A DNA stretch of 64,000 bases from Mycolicibacterium gadium (GCF_010728925.1 NZ_AP022608.1:310001-374000); one strand, 5' to 3'. Counted from the stretch's first letter, positions 17,437 through 27,302 are shown. Notes: generated by a model from the sequence alone, not told the origin. Program-made: numbers and translations.

Positions 17437-18392
17437 TTATGTATCGGACTCGTTTCCCGACGTGACGAACTTTTCGGGGTCTTCTTCTGCCAGGTGTTGA
17501 ACCTGGTCTGCGAAGAGTTGGACGTGCGTATCGAGGTAGTCGTCGAGGGCCGTCGCGTAGACGGCATCCACGACGTAGTGGCCGTTGAGCGTCTTGGTCC
17601 GGATCTCTCGAACAAGGGGAGTCCAGCCGACCTTCTCTGGTTGGTAAGGCTCCTGGCTGACGTCGACCTTATATAGGGGAGCGGACGTTACCACCATCGG
17701 GTAGAGGAACTCTGTGACCGCCCAATCGTGGTTTCGGTCGTGATTCACCTTGCTTGTCCTGCGGAGGTTTCGGTGGTGCTGCGTGGCTTTGGCCAATGGG
17801 TACACAAGGCTGTCGAAAATGCCCCTGTTGTCGGCGACCCATTCGGATTTCCGTTCGAGCCTGGTCATTTGAGTGGCCAGGAATCCGTGATTCCACGGCG
17901 CTTCGCGTAGATCACTCAGACCGAGGTAGTCGCGGGCGTCCTCGCTTTGCAGGCGTGTCGCACCGTTCCCGAGAGGCTCGCGCTTCACCACTACCGGATC
18001 GAATCGTAGATCTGTTCCAAGCGGGTGCGGCCCGACTGAGCAGTATCGGTGGGGCCGCCGATCAGCACGTAGGGCTGACTGCTCTGCTTGCATTCGATGA
18101 GGCAACGGATGCTGACTGTCATCCGCAGATCGGCGTTGTCGTAAAGACGCTTGTACGCCATCACGTCGAGTTCCCTGGACTTTGTTTGATCATCAGGGTC
18201 TGGGAACGCCCACCCCAATTGAGTCCTATAGCCGCGCCGTTGCAGTGCCGCACCCGTTTCCTGCTCAAGCAACCAGCCAGCCGAACGCAGAGCCGCAACA
18301 ATCTGTTCCGACGTTGGCTCGTTGCCAGAGGAACCGGTGCGCGTCACCTCTCGACCTTGGCATGACGCCGCGATAGGGGCTATGAGGCGCAC
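17437..18392 (-). pseudogene. PD-(D/E)XK nuclease-like protein, frameshifted
   Basis: The first ~130 codons from GTG 18392 encode a restriction-type core (IVAALRSAGWLLEQETG.., SRELDVMAYKRL, VSIRCLIECKQS). The D and ECK fit the D-x(n)-E-x-K active site. The frame then closes at 17991. The natural continuation (FDPVVVKREPLGNGATRL..) is in another frame down to 17437, with the shift near 17990-18010. The total of 956 nt again implies one base missing or two extra. It lies 82 bp after the recombinase trio on the same strand and may be its cargo, for example a restriction or anti-phage nuclease. Confidence 0.65.
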
Positions 18393-18474
18393 CGGATGCC
18401 TGCCAGGTAGATCGACGGTGGTGACTTTGGAATTAGGGGGCCGCCGACGTTTAACTCACTGACTGTGCCGGCGC

Positions 18475-19914
18475 TCAACGAGATCGTTCGGCGATGTAGT
18501 CGGTCCAATCGCGGGCCGCGAGCTTGGCCCAGGCGGCGGCGTTCTTGTTGGTGATCGTTAGCAGTTCGGCGAGCACGGGTGCGGGCATGTCGCTGGCGAG
18601 TTGGAAGAGGGTGGCCTTGCGGTTCTCGTAGGGCTTGACGCCGATCGCGACGAGCTGGCACCGGATGTTCTCGGTGGCCAGGTGGCGGCCGGGGTTTCCG
18701 CCAGGGAACAGCCAGCCTGTCTCGCGGGAGGCGTAAAGGCTTTTGCCGCGGTGATTAAGATGCTCGCGGATCAGGTCGTCGAGGATGGGAGGCATTTGGA
18801 CCGGAATTGCGCTAAACGTGATTTGCACGACGCGGGCTGTGACGGTGACCTGGCTGGTGCGCATAGCCACGATGCGCGAAAGAGGCTGTGCGAACAGCAA
18901 AGTGAGCAGACCAGCGATGCGGGTGTAGCGGCGCAGAGTCGCGTCGTGCAGTAGACGCTCTACGGCCGCCCACCGCTGCGTATCGGAGACGGTTACTGGG
19001 GGCGGTGACTGCGGGACGTCGAGGATTCGGAGTTTGGTGTTGGTGCGGGATTGGCGTAGCCAGACGATGAAGGCGTACTCATTGTTCAGCATCCTGCCGA
19101 CGTGTTCTTGGTAGCGCTCCAACAGATCCTGGGTCGCGGTCGCCGCACTGGCGTCATGGCGGGCGAGGAAGCCCACGAACTCGATCGCGACGCGGATGCG
19201 CCGTCGACACGCATCGGCCATCGATTTGGTCAATCGGCCTTCACGGGCGGCCTTGCGCATTCCTCGCAGCACGTACCAGTGCGCGAATCGGCGAATCAAG
19301 GCGGCGTCCTCGGCGGGCAGTTCGGCGACGATGTCTTCGATCCAGGGCAGCATCCGTTCGATGCGGATGTCGAACGGTTCCAGAACACCGACCGCGATGA
19401 GAAGACTGCGAAGGTAGTCGTGGGCACGATCCGAGGGCAGGGTGCGGAAGGTCTCGTGGCTGATGTCGACCGCGCCGCAGGCCATTTGCCCGAGAAGTTG
19501 GGGGCCGATGCCAGGTTTCTTGCGCAGCCACCACAGCCCTGTTTGTGGGCGTTCGGAGTTCACCAGCTCGTCGAAGACCGGCTCCAATTGACGGTGAATC
19601 TGGCCGGTCGTCGGGTCGGTGAGCAGGTCGGCGAGGCGTTCACGTAAGAAGCATCGCGCGCACCGAGTGTGCCCGTAGGGATGGTCTTCGCGGCCGCATT
19701 CGCGGCACGCGAAGATCGACTCGACACCTGCACAGGACGCGCACACCACCGTCTCGCCGCGTGGCCATGCCAGCGGCCGCACAACGTGGCAAGCCGGACA
19801 CATTTTGGGGTGGTAGTGCCGCCTGCGACGGCAAGCGACACAGATGCGACACCCATGCGTCAGCCGGGTCAGGTAGTTGGTGCTTGCGCACTCCCAACAG
19901 GCTCGTCGATTCAC
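18475..19914 (-). CDS. Zinc-finger recombinase-like protein, third gene of a recombinase trio
   Basis: A 479-residue protein. The N-terminal ~95 residues hold several CxxC pairs (CWEC, CRICVAC, CPAC, CASC, CREC, CARCF), predicting zinc ribbons. The C-terminal half (TRIAGLLTLLFAQPLSRI..IREHLNHRG..GWLFPGG..ENIRCQL) follows the tyrosine-recombinase fold. The usual HxxR box is absent and only one Arg and a Tyr (DWTDYIA) remain, so it is probably catalytically reduced. Its ATG overlaps the stop of the HTH gene (ATGA). I think it is a structural or DNA-binding partner of the active recombinase upstream. Confidence 0.7.
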   Translation of the reverse strand: MNRRACWECASTNYLTRLTHGCRICVACRRRRHYHPKMCPACHVVRPLAWPRGETVVCASCAGVESIFACRECGREDHPYGHTRCARCFLRERLADLLTDPTTGQIHRQLEPVFDELVNSERPQTGLWWLRKKPGIGPQLLGQMACGAVDISHETFRTLPSDRAHDYLRSLLIAVGVLEPFDIRIERMLPWIEDIVAELPAEDAALIRRFAHWYVLRGMRKAAREGRLTKSMADACRRRIRVAIEFVGFLARHDASAATATQDLLERYQEHVGRMLNNEYAFIVWLRQSRTNTKLRILDVPQSPPPVTVSDTQRWAAVERLLHDATLRRYTRIAGLLTLLFAQPLSRIVAMRTSQVTVTARVVQITFSAIPVQMPPILDDLIREHLNHRGKSLYASRETGWLFPGGNPGRHLATENIRCQLVAIGVKPYENRKATLFQLASDMPAPVLAELLTITNKNAAAWAKLAARDWTDYIAERSR

Positions 19915-20243
19915 TTGTTGTCGCCGGGGCGGCGGATCCTGGCGCGGATCGGTCGCAGGTCGCCGATCCCGGGCCCGCTGTCGTTGACCGCGGGCGCCTC
20001 ACGGACCTGTTCGGCGACGAGCTCGAGCAGATCGTTGGGTGTGCACGCCAGGATGTCGCACAGCGCCGCCAGCAGGTCGAGGTTGATGCGCTGCGGGGGC
20101 TTGGTAGCGATCCGGTGCACCATCTGTCGGGAGATCTCCACGCCACGCTCGTGCAGCGGTGCGACGAGGTCGGTGGTGGCGAACATGCCGTTCTGGGCCA
20201 TCAGCTGGCGCAGGTTCCACCGAAGCACGGTTCTAGTCGTCAT
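19911..20243 (-). CDS. XRE-type HTH regulator in the recombinase trio
   Basis: A 110-residue protein (MTTRTVLRWNLRQLMAQNGM) with a Cro/CI-type helix-turn-helix (TTDLVAPLHERGVEISRQMVHRI..LDLLAALCDILACTPNDLLE). It overlaps the end of the upstream recombinase gene by 11 bp and the start of the next gene by 4 bp, so the three are one operon. It probably controls expression or directionality of the recombinase, for which the near-palindromes at 21373-21513 are candidate binding sites. Confidence 0.8.
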   Translation of the reverse strand: MTTRTVLRWNLRQLMAQNGMFATTDLVAPLHERGVEISRQMVHRIATKPPQRINLDLLAALCDILACTPNDLLELVAEQVREAPAVNDSGPGIGDLRPIRARIRRPGDNK

Positions 20244-21354
20244 CTCTGCCTTCACTTGTCGTCGTGTTTCCGTAGACGCGGCGCAGCGCCGCCTGCAACG
20301 TTTTGGTCTTGAAGTCGTTGGACACCGAGGTGTAAATCGCGGTGGTCGAGGCGTAAGAATGTCCGACCTGCTCGGTGACGAACCGTTCGGGGTAACCGAA
20401 CTCAATCAGGTGGGTCACGTAGGAGTGCCGCAGGCAGTGCAGGGTGAGTTCTTGAGGCAGACCGGCCTCCGCCCGCAAGTAGGCGAATCGCTTGTCCATT
20501 TGCTTGGTCGCCACCCGCTGCCGACGCTCAGTCAGCCACAACTCTTGTCGACTGCCGGGACTCAGAAGCGGCCGGGCTTGATCGACCCATTGGCGCAGTC
20601 CGTCGATCACCCAGTCGAACTCTGGAACGGCCAGCACCGTGCGACGCCGAGGGGCGCTGCCGCGGCTGGACTTGGCATACCGGACGTGGACGGCGCCGAA
20701 GGTTCCCCACGCCGGCATCCGCGGGTTGGGACGCAGGTCGGCCACGTCGAGGTAGCACAGCTCTCGACGGCGCAAGCCGAAGGCGTAGGCCGTCTTGATC
20801 ATCTGCGCGTCGCGCAACGCCGCCAACGCGCCTTTGCGACCCGAACGCGCAATGATGTCCACTCGATCGGCAAGGAACGCGAACAACGTTTCCACCTCGT
20901 CGTAGGTGAACGGCCGGCGGGCGGGCTTGCCCTCGTATTCGACCAGATGCGCCGCGGTGTTGAAGTCATGGCAGACCTGCGACGGGATCCTTCCGAACCG
21001 CTCCTCGCACTGCGAGATCCAGCCATAACGGCCGTCGAGTAGGTAGTCACAAAACAACCGCAACGTCATGTGGTAGCCGCGAATTGTAGAGGGCGCCCTG
21101 CGGTTGTTTCCCGACATCAGAGCCGCCGTGAAGTCCTCGACATCGCCGGCCGTCCAGTCCCACGGATGCGTCTCGGCGAACGCAGCGAACCGTCGCACGA
21201 ACGCCAACCGCGATTCGATCGTGGCCTCGGCAAGCAGCCGCGACTTCTGCTGGCGTCCCCACCCCGACAGCATCGCTTCAAAGACCGCGGACGCTTCATC
21301 GAGATGGACCACGCCCGCGGCGAGAACGAGGTGCGCCGAACCTGGAACGCTCAA
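20233..21354 (-). CDS. Tyrosine recombinase, first gene of a recombinase trio
   Basis: A 373-residue site-specific recombinase starting at TTG 21354. A SAM-like core-binding domain (residues ~25-130) is followed by the catalytic domain with the full set of residues: R in FGLRRREL, H-x-x-R in LHCLRHSY, H in VGHSY and the nucleophile Y in AIYTSVS. It heads a three-gene overlapping operon with an HTH protein and a zinc-finger recombinase-like protein. Such trios are found in actinobacterial mobile elements. The name here reflects gene order only, not membership in the RIT family of three full recombinases. Confidence 0.9.
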   Translation of the reverse strand: MSVPGSAHLVLAAGVVHLDEASAVFEAMLSGWGRQQKSRLLAEATIESRLAFVRRFAAFAETHPWDWTAGDVEDFTAALMSGNNRRAPSTIRGYHMTLRLFCDYLLDGRYGWISQCEERFGRIPSQVCHDFNTAAHLVEYEGKPARRPFTYDEVETLFAFLADRVDIIARSGRKGALAALRDAQMIKTAYAFGLRRRELCYLDVADLRPNPRMPAWGTFGAVHVRYAKSSRGSAPRRRTVLAVPEFDWVIDGLRQWVDQARPLLSPGSRQELWLTERRQRVATKQMDKRFAYLRAEAGLPQELTLHCLRHSYVTHLIEFGYPERFVTEQVGHSYASTTAIYTSVSNDFKTKTLQAALRRVYGNTTTSEGRDDD

Positions 21355-21372
21355 CTGAAGGCCTCCACGACG

Positions 21373-21513
21373 GTCAACTGCAAGTTGTCAATGTCAACGG
21401 TAAGTTACCACGGTCTGGCCCGAACTCGCTCATCAGCACAAACGGGAAATGGTTCAATGGCGGCTTGGCGGCTCTCGCCCTCCACGCCACTCGCGTGCGT
21501 CAACTTTAAGTTG
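21373..21513. repeat. Three near-palindromic GTCAAC-N3-AAGTTG sites
   Basis: Copies lie at 21373-21387, 21393-21407 (last base A) and 21499-21513. The third is a near-perfect palindrome (CAACTT-T-AAGTTG). They sit 19-159 bp upstream of the recombinase start. They could be core crossover sites of the element or operators of the HTH protein. I saw no matching copy at the other end of the trio near 18.4 kb. Confidence 0.55.
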
Positions 21514-21747
21514 ATTCGCGATCTTCTTTTCCTGAGTGCAAGAGGTGTGTGGTCTGTCGTTGGGCTACGAAAGGGGGTCGTGGGGCAGGCAGCTGGGGGG
21601 CTGAGCGGCGGTGGTGAGAGGAGTGGGCAGCGGTGGGGTGTGGGCAGAGACGGTGGTGCGGCAGGAGCGGCGGCGAAAAAATTGGTGAACCGCGAATGTG
21701 GCTGTGGTGGTGGCCCGGCCGGCTCGCAGGCTCCTAAGGTCCCGACC

Positions 21748-22221
21748 ATGACAACGCCACGGATATCGAAGCTTGAGGCCCGCAAGCGCGCCCATGGAGC
21801 GTTCCGCCGGGCCAACGAGGCCCGCGTCGCGAAGGAGAAGGCGAACATCGACGATGCCGCGGAGATTCTCGTCGCTGTCGGCAAGATCGCCGAAATCGAA
21901 ACCTGGAAGAAGCAGCGCCTAGCCCAGCTGCGCCAACAGCTCGACGCAGAAGTCGCCAAGAAGGTGGATGCGCAGCGCGCCAGGGGCGGCGCGGCGGTCA
22001 TGCGTATGCAGGGCCGCGGCGAGACGCTGACGACGATCGCCGCGCGCACCGATCTGGGGATCGGAATCGTTCGTGCCATGCTGCGGCACGGACCGAGGCC
22101 TGAGAAGCCCACGGCCAGTGTTGATTCGCATGCACTAGGTGCGGGTGGCGTGGCCGGTGGACCGATAGGGGTTGTTGATCCTTACATCAGTGAGCCGCCG
22201 GCCGACGCGGCGTCGGCGTGA
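21748..22221 (+). CDS. Hypothetical helical protein with C-terminal HTH
   Basis: A 157-residue protein (MTTPRISKLEARKRAHGAF) on the strand opposite the recombinase trio. The N-terminal ~85 residues are charged and coiled-coil-like (AFRRANEARVAKEKANIDDAAEIL..IETWKKQRLAQLRQQL). The segment GETLTTIAARTDLGIGIVRAML is a resolvase-type helix-turn-helix, followed by a loose Gly/Pro tail. It shares the upstream region with the recombinase and may be a DNA-binding partner of that element. The same frame is open upstream of 21748, but nothing there supports an earlier start. Confidence 0.55.
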   Translation: MTTPRISKLEARKRAHGAFRRANEARVAKEKANIDDAAEILVAVGKIAEIETWKKQRLAQLRQQLDAEVAKKVDAQRARGGAAVMRMQGRGETLTTIAARTDLGIGIVRAMLRHGPRPEKPTASVDSHALGAGGVAGGPIGVVDPYISEPPADAASA

Positions 22222-22548
22222 TGTGCGGCGGGATTTGAGGCGTGGTGAGGCGACGTCGGGTGCGCGGGATGAGCGGGCCTGGCGGCGTTGGTCGGCCCGT
22301 GCGTGCGCTGTCATGCCCGTGCGCCGCGACGCAGGTCGGGGATGGGGCCACACAAGCCGGTTCAGCATCGTGCGGCAACAAGCGCTCGACGGGCGCCTGC
22401 AAGGCGTCTGGCCAGCTGTCCTCTGGGTGCTCGGTGTGTCGGCGGTTGCAGGACCACACAGGACCTGGGAGTGCGTTCACAGCACCGGTGGGAGCTGGCC
22501 GCGCTGAACGCTCTGAATGTCAGTTCTGACGGTTAGGTCCAACGGGCA

Positions 22549-23048
22549 ATGGGAAGCGCGGAGTTGTTGATCGTTGATCGGCGTGTGCACGCTGCGGAGA
22601 TCGCCCGCTTTCCGAGCCACGTCGACTGCGGGTCAACGGCTTCGGACTGCAACATCTGGGCCGGCGCGACGGCGCCGATGGCTACGGCCGGTTTTATCGC
22701 ACCCGAGAGGGGGCGGGGTTGTGCGTTCGCCCGCCACCGCTACGCGTTGGCGATCGTGTCCGGTGTGGTCCGTTGGGGTGCTCGGGCTTCACGAGTGCGA
22801 CAACCCGGTGTGCGTCAAGGTCGCCGTGGCGACAGATCCCCGCCAGCACGTCGTTTCGGGCTCGCAGGGCGACATCATGGACCGCATGGCGCGGATGCGC
22901 CGTGGCGGCGGCCGATATGCGGTGCGACGCTTCGACACGGGGCCTGCGGCGCGAACGGTCGGTGGCGTTGCGTGAAGCGGTGCGCCACGGCTGGGATGAC
23001 GCTGCGGTGCAGGCGGTGCTGCTGGGTGGTCAGCCCACCTTGTGGTGA
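22549..23048 (+). pseudogene. Degraded HNH homing-endonuclease-like gene
   Basis: Pieces in three frames together resemble a phage-type HNH protein: CNIWAGA, then DGYGRFYRTREGAGLCVR in another frame, then GLHECDNPVCVK..QGDIMDRMARMRRGG in a third. The C-terminus (ALREAVRHGWDDAAVQAVLLG..) is in yet another shift. HECDNPVCVK is the typical metal/His-containing HNH_3 signature. At least two frameshifts make it non-functional. Confidence 0.6.
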
Positions 23049-23559
23049 GATCCGTCAGTGCCCGTTGAAGGTCGGTGAGCATGTGGTCGGATGTGGCGAG
23101 CTGGGCGGTGTGGGGCGCGGTGTCGCAGCGGCGAGCTGAAGGCGCTGAGAGGGTGCGGCAGTGGGGGATTGGCCGCGGGCGCTTAGCCGCGCTGCAGGAG
23201 CACCGCGTCGCGTGGCGGAGTCACAGTTCTGGCGTCGAACCACACAGGCACCGCAGAGACGTCGGCTGCGCGGCCCAGCGGACGCGGTGCTGGCCGATCG
23301 TTTCGCGACGTCCCTGACCGCTGATGTAGACGCGTAGCGGGTCGCTCTAGCTCAGGAGCTTGCAACAGCGCCGCGAAAAACGTGATCGACGATTTACGGC
23401 TAGGATCGGAGGACCAGAAGGACGCGTTTCACCGGCAGTCTTCATGGATACGAATATTATCCACGATTTCGTAATCCTCAGGCGTTGTCATTGGCCGTGG
23501 ACGTGCGTGCATAGCGAGTGTGATTCTGGGCGCCGACGTAATCAGAGATTCGCATGCTT
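23049..23559. other. 510 bp without a recognised gene
   Basis: This lies between the HNH fossil and the decayed copper-associated secreted protein. It is AT-richer at 23440-23480. I see no coding sequence, RNA or clear repeat. Confidence 0.4.
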
Positions 23560-24272
23560 CCACGGTGACCGGCGCGCCCCGAGCGAAACCGACAGCGTTA
23601 GCTTCGATGAGCTGCCCGCCGACAAATCACCGGTCAGGGTGACGGTGTAGTCGTCGACCGTCGTGGTCTTCGACGACGGCGGCAGTGCCTGCCATTGGTA
23701 GTCGCCGGTCACGACACATCGGTGCCCAGCGTGAGATCTTCGGCGCCGGCAGTTTGAAGTCGGCGAACAACCGCCACGGCCCCGCCGACAAGTCCAGGTG
23801 TGTGTGCCAGGGGCCGGACGCCTCGAGAGCGGGGTGGACGTGCTGGAACCCGGTCATGTCGCGACGGACGGCGATCAAATGCAGGTCTTTGGCGTGTGTC
23901 GTCTCGTAGTTGGTGACCGGCTGGCCGTCGGGCCCCCTGATCCGGAACGTCACGCCAACGTTTTTGCCGGACGGCAACGACGTTGCTTTCGGGAGGAATG
24001 TGTGGCCGCCGTCGGTCTCGGTCAGTCCTGTTGGACTGGTATCGGCCATCGTCGCCGCAGGCTCGCTACCGCCGGACACCACTGGGGCGTGAGCCGCACC
24101 GGACTCTGCCGGCGGGCCGACGGGTGTGGTTGACGTTTCGCCATGAACATCGTGCTCGACGCTCTCAGTGCGGGGCACCCAACGAGCCGGCGGCGTTGCC
24201 GACCGCGATCGCGCCGCCGAACACAGCCGCGAGTACCACGGCGGAACCGCCGAGCTTGATCGACGTGTTCAT
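23560..24272 (-). pseudogene. Secreted copper-associated protein, multiply frameshifted paralogue of the gene at 63323
   Basis: The ATG at 24272 has a good ribosome site (TTAAGGAGAAG) and opens a signal peptide (MNTSIKLGGSAVVLAAVFGG). The frame breaks near 24175. The body then reads DLHLIAVRRDMTGFQHVHPAL..WRLFADFKLPA, breaks again near 23740, and continues as TGDYQWQALPPS..DDYTVTLTGDLSAGSSSKL. The same order (LHLIVVRSDGQHFAHVHPRL..YRVFADFQPA..AGYTVKLDGAL) is intact at 63323. It follows the HMA protein gene by 12 bp, the arrangement seen at 63 kb. At least three frameshifts imply loss of function. Confidence 0.75.
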
Positions 24273-24284
24273 GAAGTCTTCTCC

Positions 24285-24578
24285 TTAAGTGGCGGCATCG
24301 GAGCCGGCGACGGGGTAGCCGGCCGACTCGACTGCAGCGCGAAATGCGGACTGATCCATGGGTGCGGCGCTGGTCACCGCTACCTGACCGCTGGCCAGAT
24401 CGACCGCAACGTCGCGAACGCCGTCGATTTCGCTGAGTTCCCCGCTGACTCTGCGGACGCAGCCTCCGCAGCGCATCTCTGCGACGTTGAAAGTCGTTGC
24501 GCTCAATATGATTTGCTCAATCGATCCATCAACCGCCACGGCTGTACCGATCGCTCGCATATACGCCGCGCAGATCAT
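24285..24578 (-). CDS. HMA-domain copper chaperone (CopZ-like)
   Basis: A ~97-residue protein whose C-terminal ~65 residues are a heavy-metal-associated domain (NVAEMRCGGCVRRVSGEL..VDLASGQVAVTSAAP..FRAAVESAGYPV), with CxxC binding Cu(I) for delivery to exporters or sequestration. The start is uncertain. No ribosome site is visible, ATGs occur at 24587 (inside the copper-type operator), 24578 and 24560, and a start at 24587 would add a second Cys pair (ACMIC). It lies directly downstream of an ATACCC/GGGTAT palindrome and 12 bp before the decayed secreted protein, so the pair formed a copper-induced operon. Confidence 0.75.
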   Translation of the reverse strand: MICAAYMRAIGTAVAVDGSIEQIILSATTFNVAEMRCGGCVRRVSGELSEIDGVRDVAVDLASGQVAVTSAAPMDQSAFRAAVESAGYPVAGSDAAT

Positions 24579-24584
24579 GCATGC

Positions 24585-24602
24585 CATACCCCCTAGGGTA
24601 TG
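24585..24602. promoter_or_regulatory. CsoR/RicR-type operator
   Basis: CATACCCCCTAGGGTATG is an almost perfect palindrome (ATACCC, 4-bp spacer, GGGTAT). This is the form of operators bound by copper-sensing CsoR-family repressors in actinobacteria. It overlaps the 5' end of the HMA gene. Confidence 0.75.
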
Positions 24603-24906
24603 TAAGGATGCTTGAGTGGTGCCCGTCCGCAACCCCGAACTCCGATCGTCGAGCGGGTCGCTGCGGTCGCCCATGGATGTCCGCTCGAGGGACGCGGCAA
24701 GATATGACGCTGCTCTGGATGCCTGGATAGTGTCCGCGCGGCCGATCCGGTGTGCCGCGCGCACGTAGAATCCGACCTCCGCACCCGCATTTCGCTTGGC
24801 CCGGAATAGCGTCGGGGCCGACTACAACACGCGGCCGTCACGGTCCAAAAGCATTGGCAGCACGATATTGCTGGATCGCGGCAGAGGTGAGGACGCGGAC
24901 GTCGGC
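24603..24906. other. 300 bp without a recognised gene
   Basis: Between the copper-type operator and the convergent end of the L,D-transpeptidase gene. A short open frame starting ATG 24608 on the plus strand lacks a family match and a good ribosome site. Confidence 0.35.
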
Positions 24907-25926
24907 TCAGAAGATCTGCCAGTCCGAGGCGCCGTCGGGCTGGTTGTAGAGGCCGCCCGTGGTGTTCTTGATCACGACGGGGTCGCCGCTGCCAAAGTTG
25001 TCGAAGAACCATTGCGCGTTGGCCGGGCTGAGATTGATGCAGCCGTGGCTGACGTTCTCCTCACCCTGCGAGCCGACCGACCACGGCGCGCTGTGCACGA
25101 AGATGCCGCTGTTGTCGATGCGGACGGCGTCCTGGACCTTGAGCTTGTAGCCCTCCGCGGAGTCGACCGGCACGCCATAGGTCGAGGAATCCATCACCAT
25201 GTCGGCGAACTTCTCCAGCACGTAGTAGGTCCCGTTCTTGGTGTCGTAACCCTTCTTGCCCAATGACACCGGGAACGTCTTTTCCAACTTCCCGTTCCGG
25301 TGGATCTGCATCTGGTGCGTCTTGTCATCGATCGTGGCCACCAGCGACTCGCCGGTGCGGAAACTGGACTTGGCGCCGCTTGCGTCGATGTTGACGGTGG
25401 CGTTCGCGGGCCAGAAGTCCTGGGGCCGCCACCGCACCTGGGTGTCGCTCGTCCAGTAGAACCGGCCGGGCACCGGCGGGTTCGACGAGATGTGGATCGC
25501 CTGCTCGGCCATTGCCCGGTCGGCGATCGGTCGGGCGAAGTTTATGTAGATCGGTTTTGCGACGCCCACCATCGACCCGTTGACCGGGTTGAACGACGGC
25601 GGCGCGAAAACCGGCTCCCCGACGTACGGCGTCGGGTTCTGCCCCACGGGGGTGCCCTCCGGAACCGGCTGAGGCGTCGCCGCCAACGTTGCCGGCAGGA
25701 ATGGATTCGGTGGCGGGGGCGCGAGCGGATCCGCCGGCGGAGGTGGCGGCGGGAAAACGAACGGATCCGCCGGCAATGGGGTCGCGGCCGCCGGATCGAG
25801 GGGCCCCGGATGCGGTGGTGGGACATCGGGTTGTGCCAGCGCAGATGGGTTGCCAAGCGCCAGACCTGCAACCAGCCCGGCCGCGATCAAGGCTGTGATC
25901 AGCCTGCCCCTGGTCTGCTTGCGCAT
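24907..25926 (-). CDS. L,D-transpeptidase with Pro-rich N-terminus
   Basis: A 339-residue secreted enzyme forming 3-3 cross-links in peptidoglycan or attaching proteins to it. The ATG at 25926 has GGAGG 6 nt upstream. A signal peptide (~1-32) is followed by a strongly Pro-rich linker (~33-95), an Ig-like domain ([31 protein letters not shown]) and a YkuD catalytic domain. The active site is in [20 protein letters not shown] with the nucleophilic Cys; a short tail ends in SDWQIF. L,D-transpeptidases resist most penicillins but not carbapenems. A TCTACT/GTACGTAC regulatory dyad lies ~70 bp upstream. Confidence 0.92.
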   Translation of the reverse strand: MRKQTRGRLITALIAAGLVAGLALGNPSALAQPDVPPPHPGPLDPAAATPLPADPFVFPPPPPPADPLAPPPPNPFLPATLAATPQPVPEGTPVGQNPTPYVGEPVFAPPSFNPVNGSMVGVAKPIYINFARPIADRAMAEQAIHISSNPPVPGRFYWTSDTQVRWRPQDFWPANATVNIDASGAKSSFRTGESLVATIDDKTHQMQIHRNGKLEKTFPVSLGKKGYDTKNGTYYVLEKFADMVMDSSTYGVPVDSAEGYKLKVQDAVRIDNSGIFVHSAPWSVGSQGEENVSHGCINLSPANAQWFFDNFGSGDPVVIKNTTGGLYNQPDGASDWQIF

Positions 25927-26429
25927 TGCTCACCTCCGGTCACACGAACTCTTGTTTGAGTGTCACCCGGCGTGTAGGCGAGGTCCCTCAGCAACAGTCT
26001 ACTGTGTACGTACATGGCCAGTAGGTCAGACGGCATGATCGCCTCTTCGGCGGCAGGCCACACCGAGCTGTGTAATGCCCACTATGTTTGACGGGATGCT
26101 GCGCGCCCAGACGGCGAGCTCCACGCGGGGCGACACTGCGCGGGAGTTTCTGACGCACAATAGGTCCAGCACATCCAATTTGGCTGTACGGTAACGAAAC
26201 GATGGGGTCATCGGCGAAAGCGCGTCGGCGTGTCAGGCTGCAGAACATGAATGTGATTCCGGTCCAGCATGTTTGGGCGGCGACGTCGCTGAGGTAGAGG
26301 AGCATACCGCACACAGGGTCGGTTTCGCGGTTCGAACGGTTCGGGACATTCCGGCGGACTCCGACAAGACAGATGGGGGATTATCCCCTTGAGTCGCTGC
26401 GGGGGGCAAAGCAGCGAAGTCCATGTCCG
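25927..26429. other. 500 bp intergenic region
   Basis: It contains the GTCTACT/GTACGTAC dyad at 25997-26013 that probably controls the L,D-transpeptidase. The remainder (26030-26430) shows no gene I can support. Confidence 0.4.
25997..26024. promoter_or_regulatory. Candidate BlaI-family operator upstream of an L,D-transpeptidase
   Basis: GTCTACT (25997-26003), 2 bp, GTACGTAC (26006-26013), then CAGTAG (26019-26024). The same two blocks occur with 6 bp between them at 29684 and, in the opposite orientation, 10 bp at 43897. It lies ~70 bp before the start of the minus-strand L,D-transpeptidase. Confidence 0.55.
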
Positions 26430-27284
26430 GTTGAACGTCTGGCGGCGTCTGAAGGATCGTCGGTAATCAGAAACTGGCCTGCGGCGCCGGCCGACGCTAC
26501 CCGTGCCGCGAGATTGACTGTGCCGCCGACATAATCGCCTTCACGGGATCAGACCGTGCCGCTGTGCGCGCCGATGTGCAGCGCCGGGGACTGTAGTTCG
26601 GCGTCGCCGAAACGGTCCACCGCCAAGCCGAACGCGATGGCGTGGGCGGCTTGGGCGTCCAGCAGTGGGTTGCCGAGGCCCTCGCTGGCTGCCATCAGAG
26701 CTGGGCCGGTAAGCCCCTGGGCGCGGAAGCGTTCATGGATGTCTTCGTGATGGTGCGCACGATGGCGTCGGCCAGGCGATCGGTGGCATCAGAAGACGCG
26801 GATCAGCTACATCAGAGCATCTCTCGGCATCCCCAGTGCCAGCGCTTTGACAGGTACGTCCAAAGCCGCGACGTCAGATTCTGTTCCGGCGCCGACGTCG
26901 TCCCACTCCCAGGCTCTCGGCCAGCTCACTGATCACTGCGTCGCCGAGACCTAGCTTCAGGGCGAGGCCGACGAGGTTCACTGTGGCATGCCTTCGGGGA
27001 CCAGTTCGTCGAAAATGCCCAACAGATCGCCCTGGCTACGCTCGCGGACGCCAGGTGGTCTTCGCTGACGCCGCGCTGCGCGCGAACTGGATCAGTCGCA
27101 GCCGGTGCCGTGAGTCGGGTTCGAACTGTCCATCCGGTTGTCGGTGCAGCAGGCCGGCATCGGCGTACCCACGGATGTGGGCCTCGGTTTCGCCGGCGAG
27201 CGCTGCGAGCTTGTCCAGACTCCAGGGCACCGATCCGGCAAGCGTGGGGTTGGTGCGATGGCCGTGTTCGGGGCGTGTGCTCAC
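26430..27284 (-). pseudogene. Degraded class III adenylate cyclase
   Basis: Reading the minus strand, ATG 27284 opens an N-terminal regulatory part (WSLDKLAALAGETEAHIRGYADAGLL..). After frameshifts come GIFDELVPEG and HERFRAQGLTGPALMAASEGL. The piece DRFGDAELQSPALHIGAHSGTV then abruptly leads, after an in-frame stop, into REGDYVGGTVNLAARVASAG. That last block is the C-terminal half of the cyclase catalytic domain; most of its first half is missing. Frameshifts, a stop and an internal deletion mark it as a pseudogene. Confidence 0.7.
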
Positions 27285-27302
27285 TGCGCGGCTTGGTCGA
27301 GT

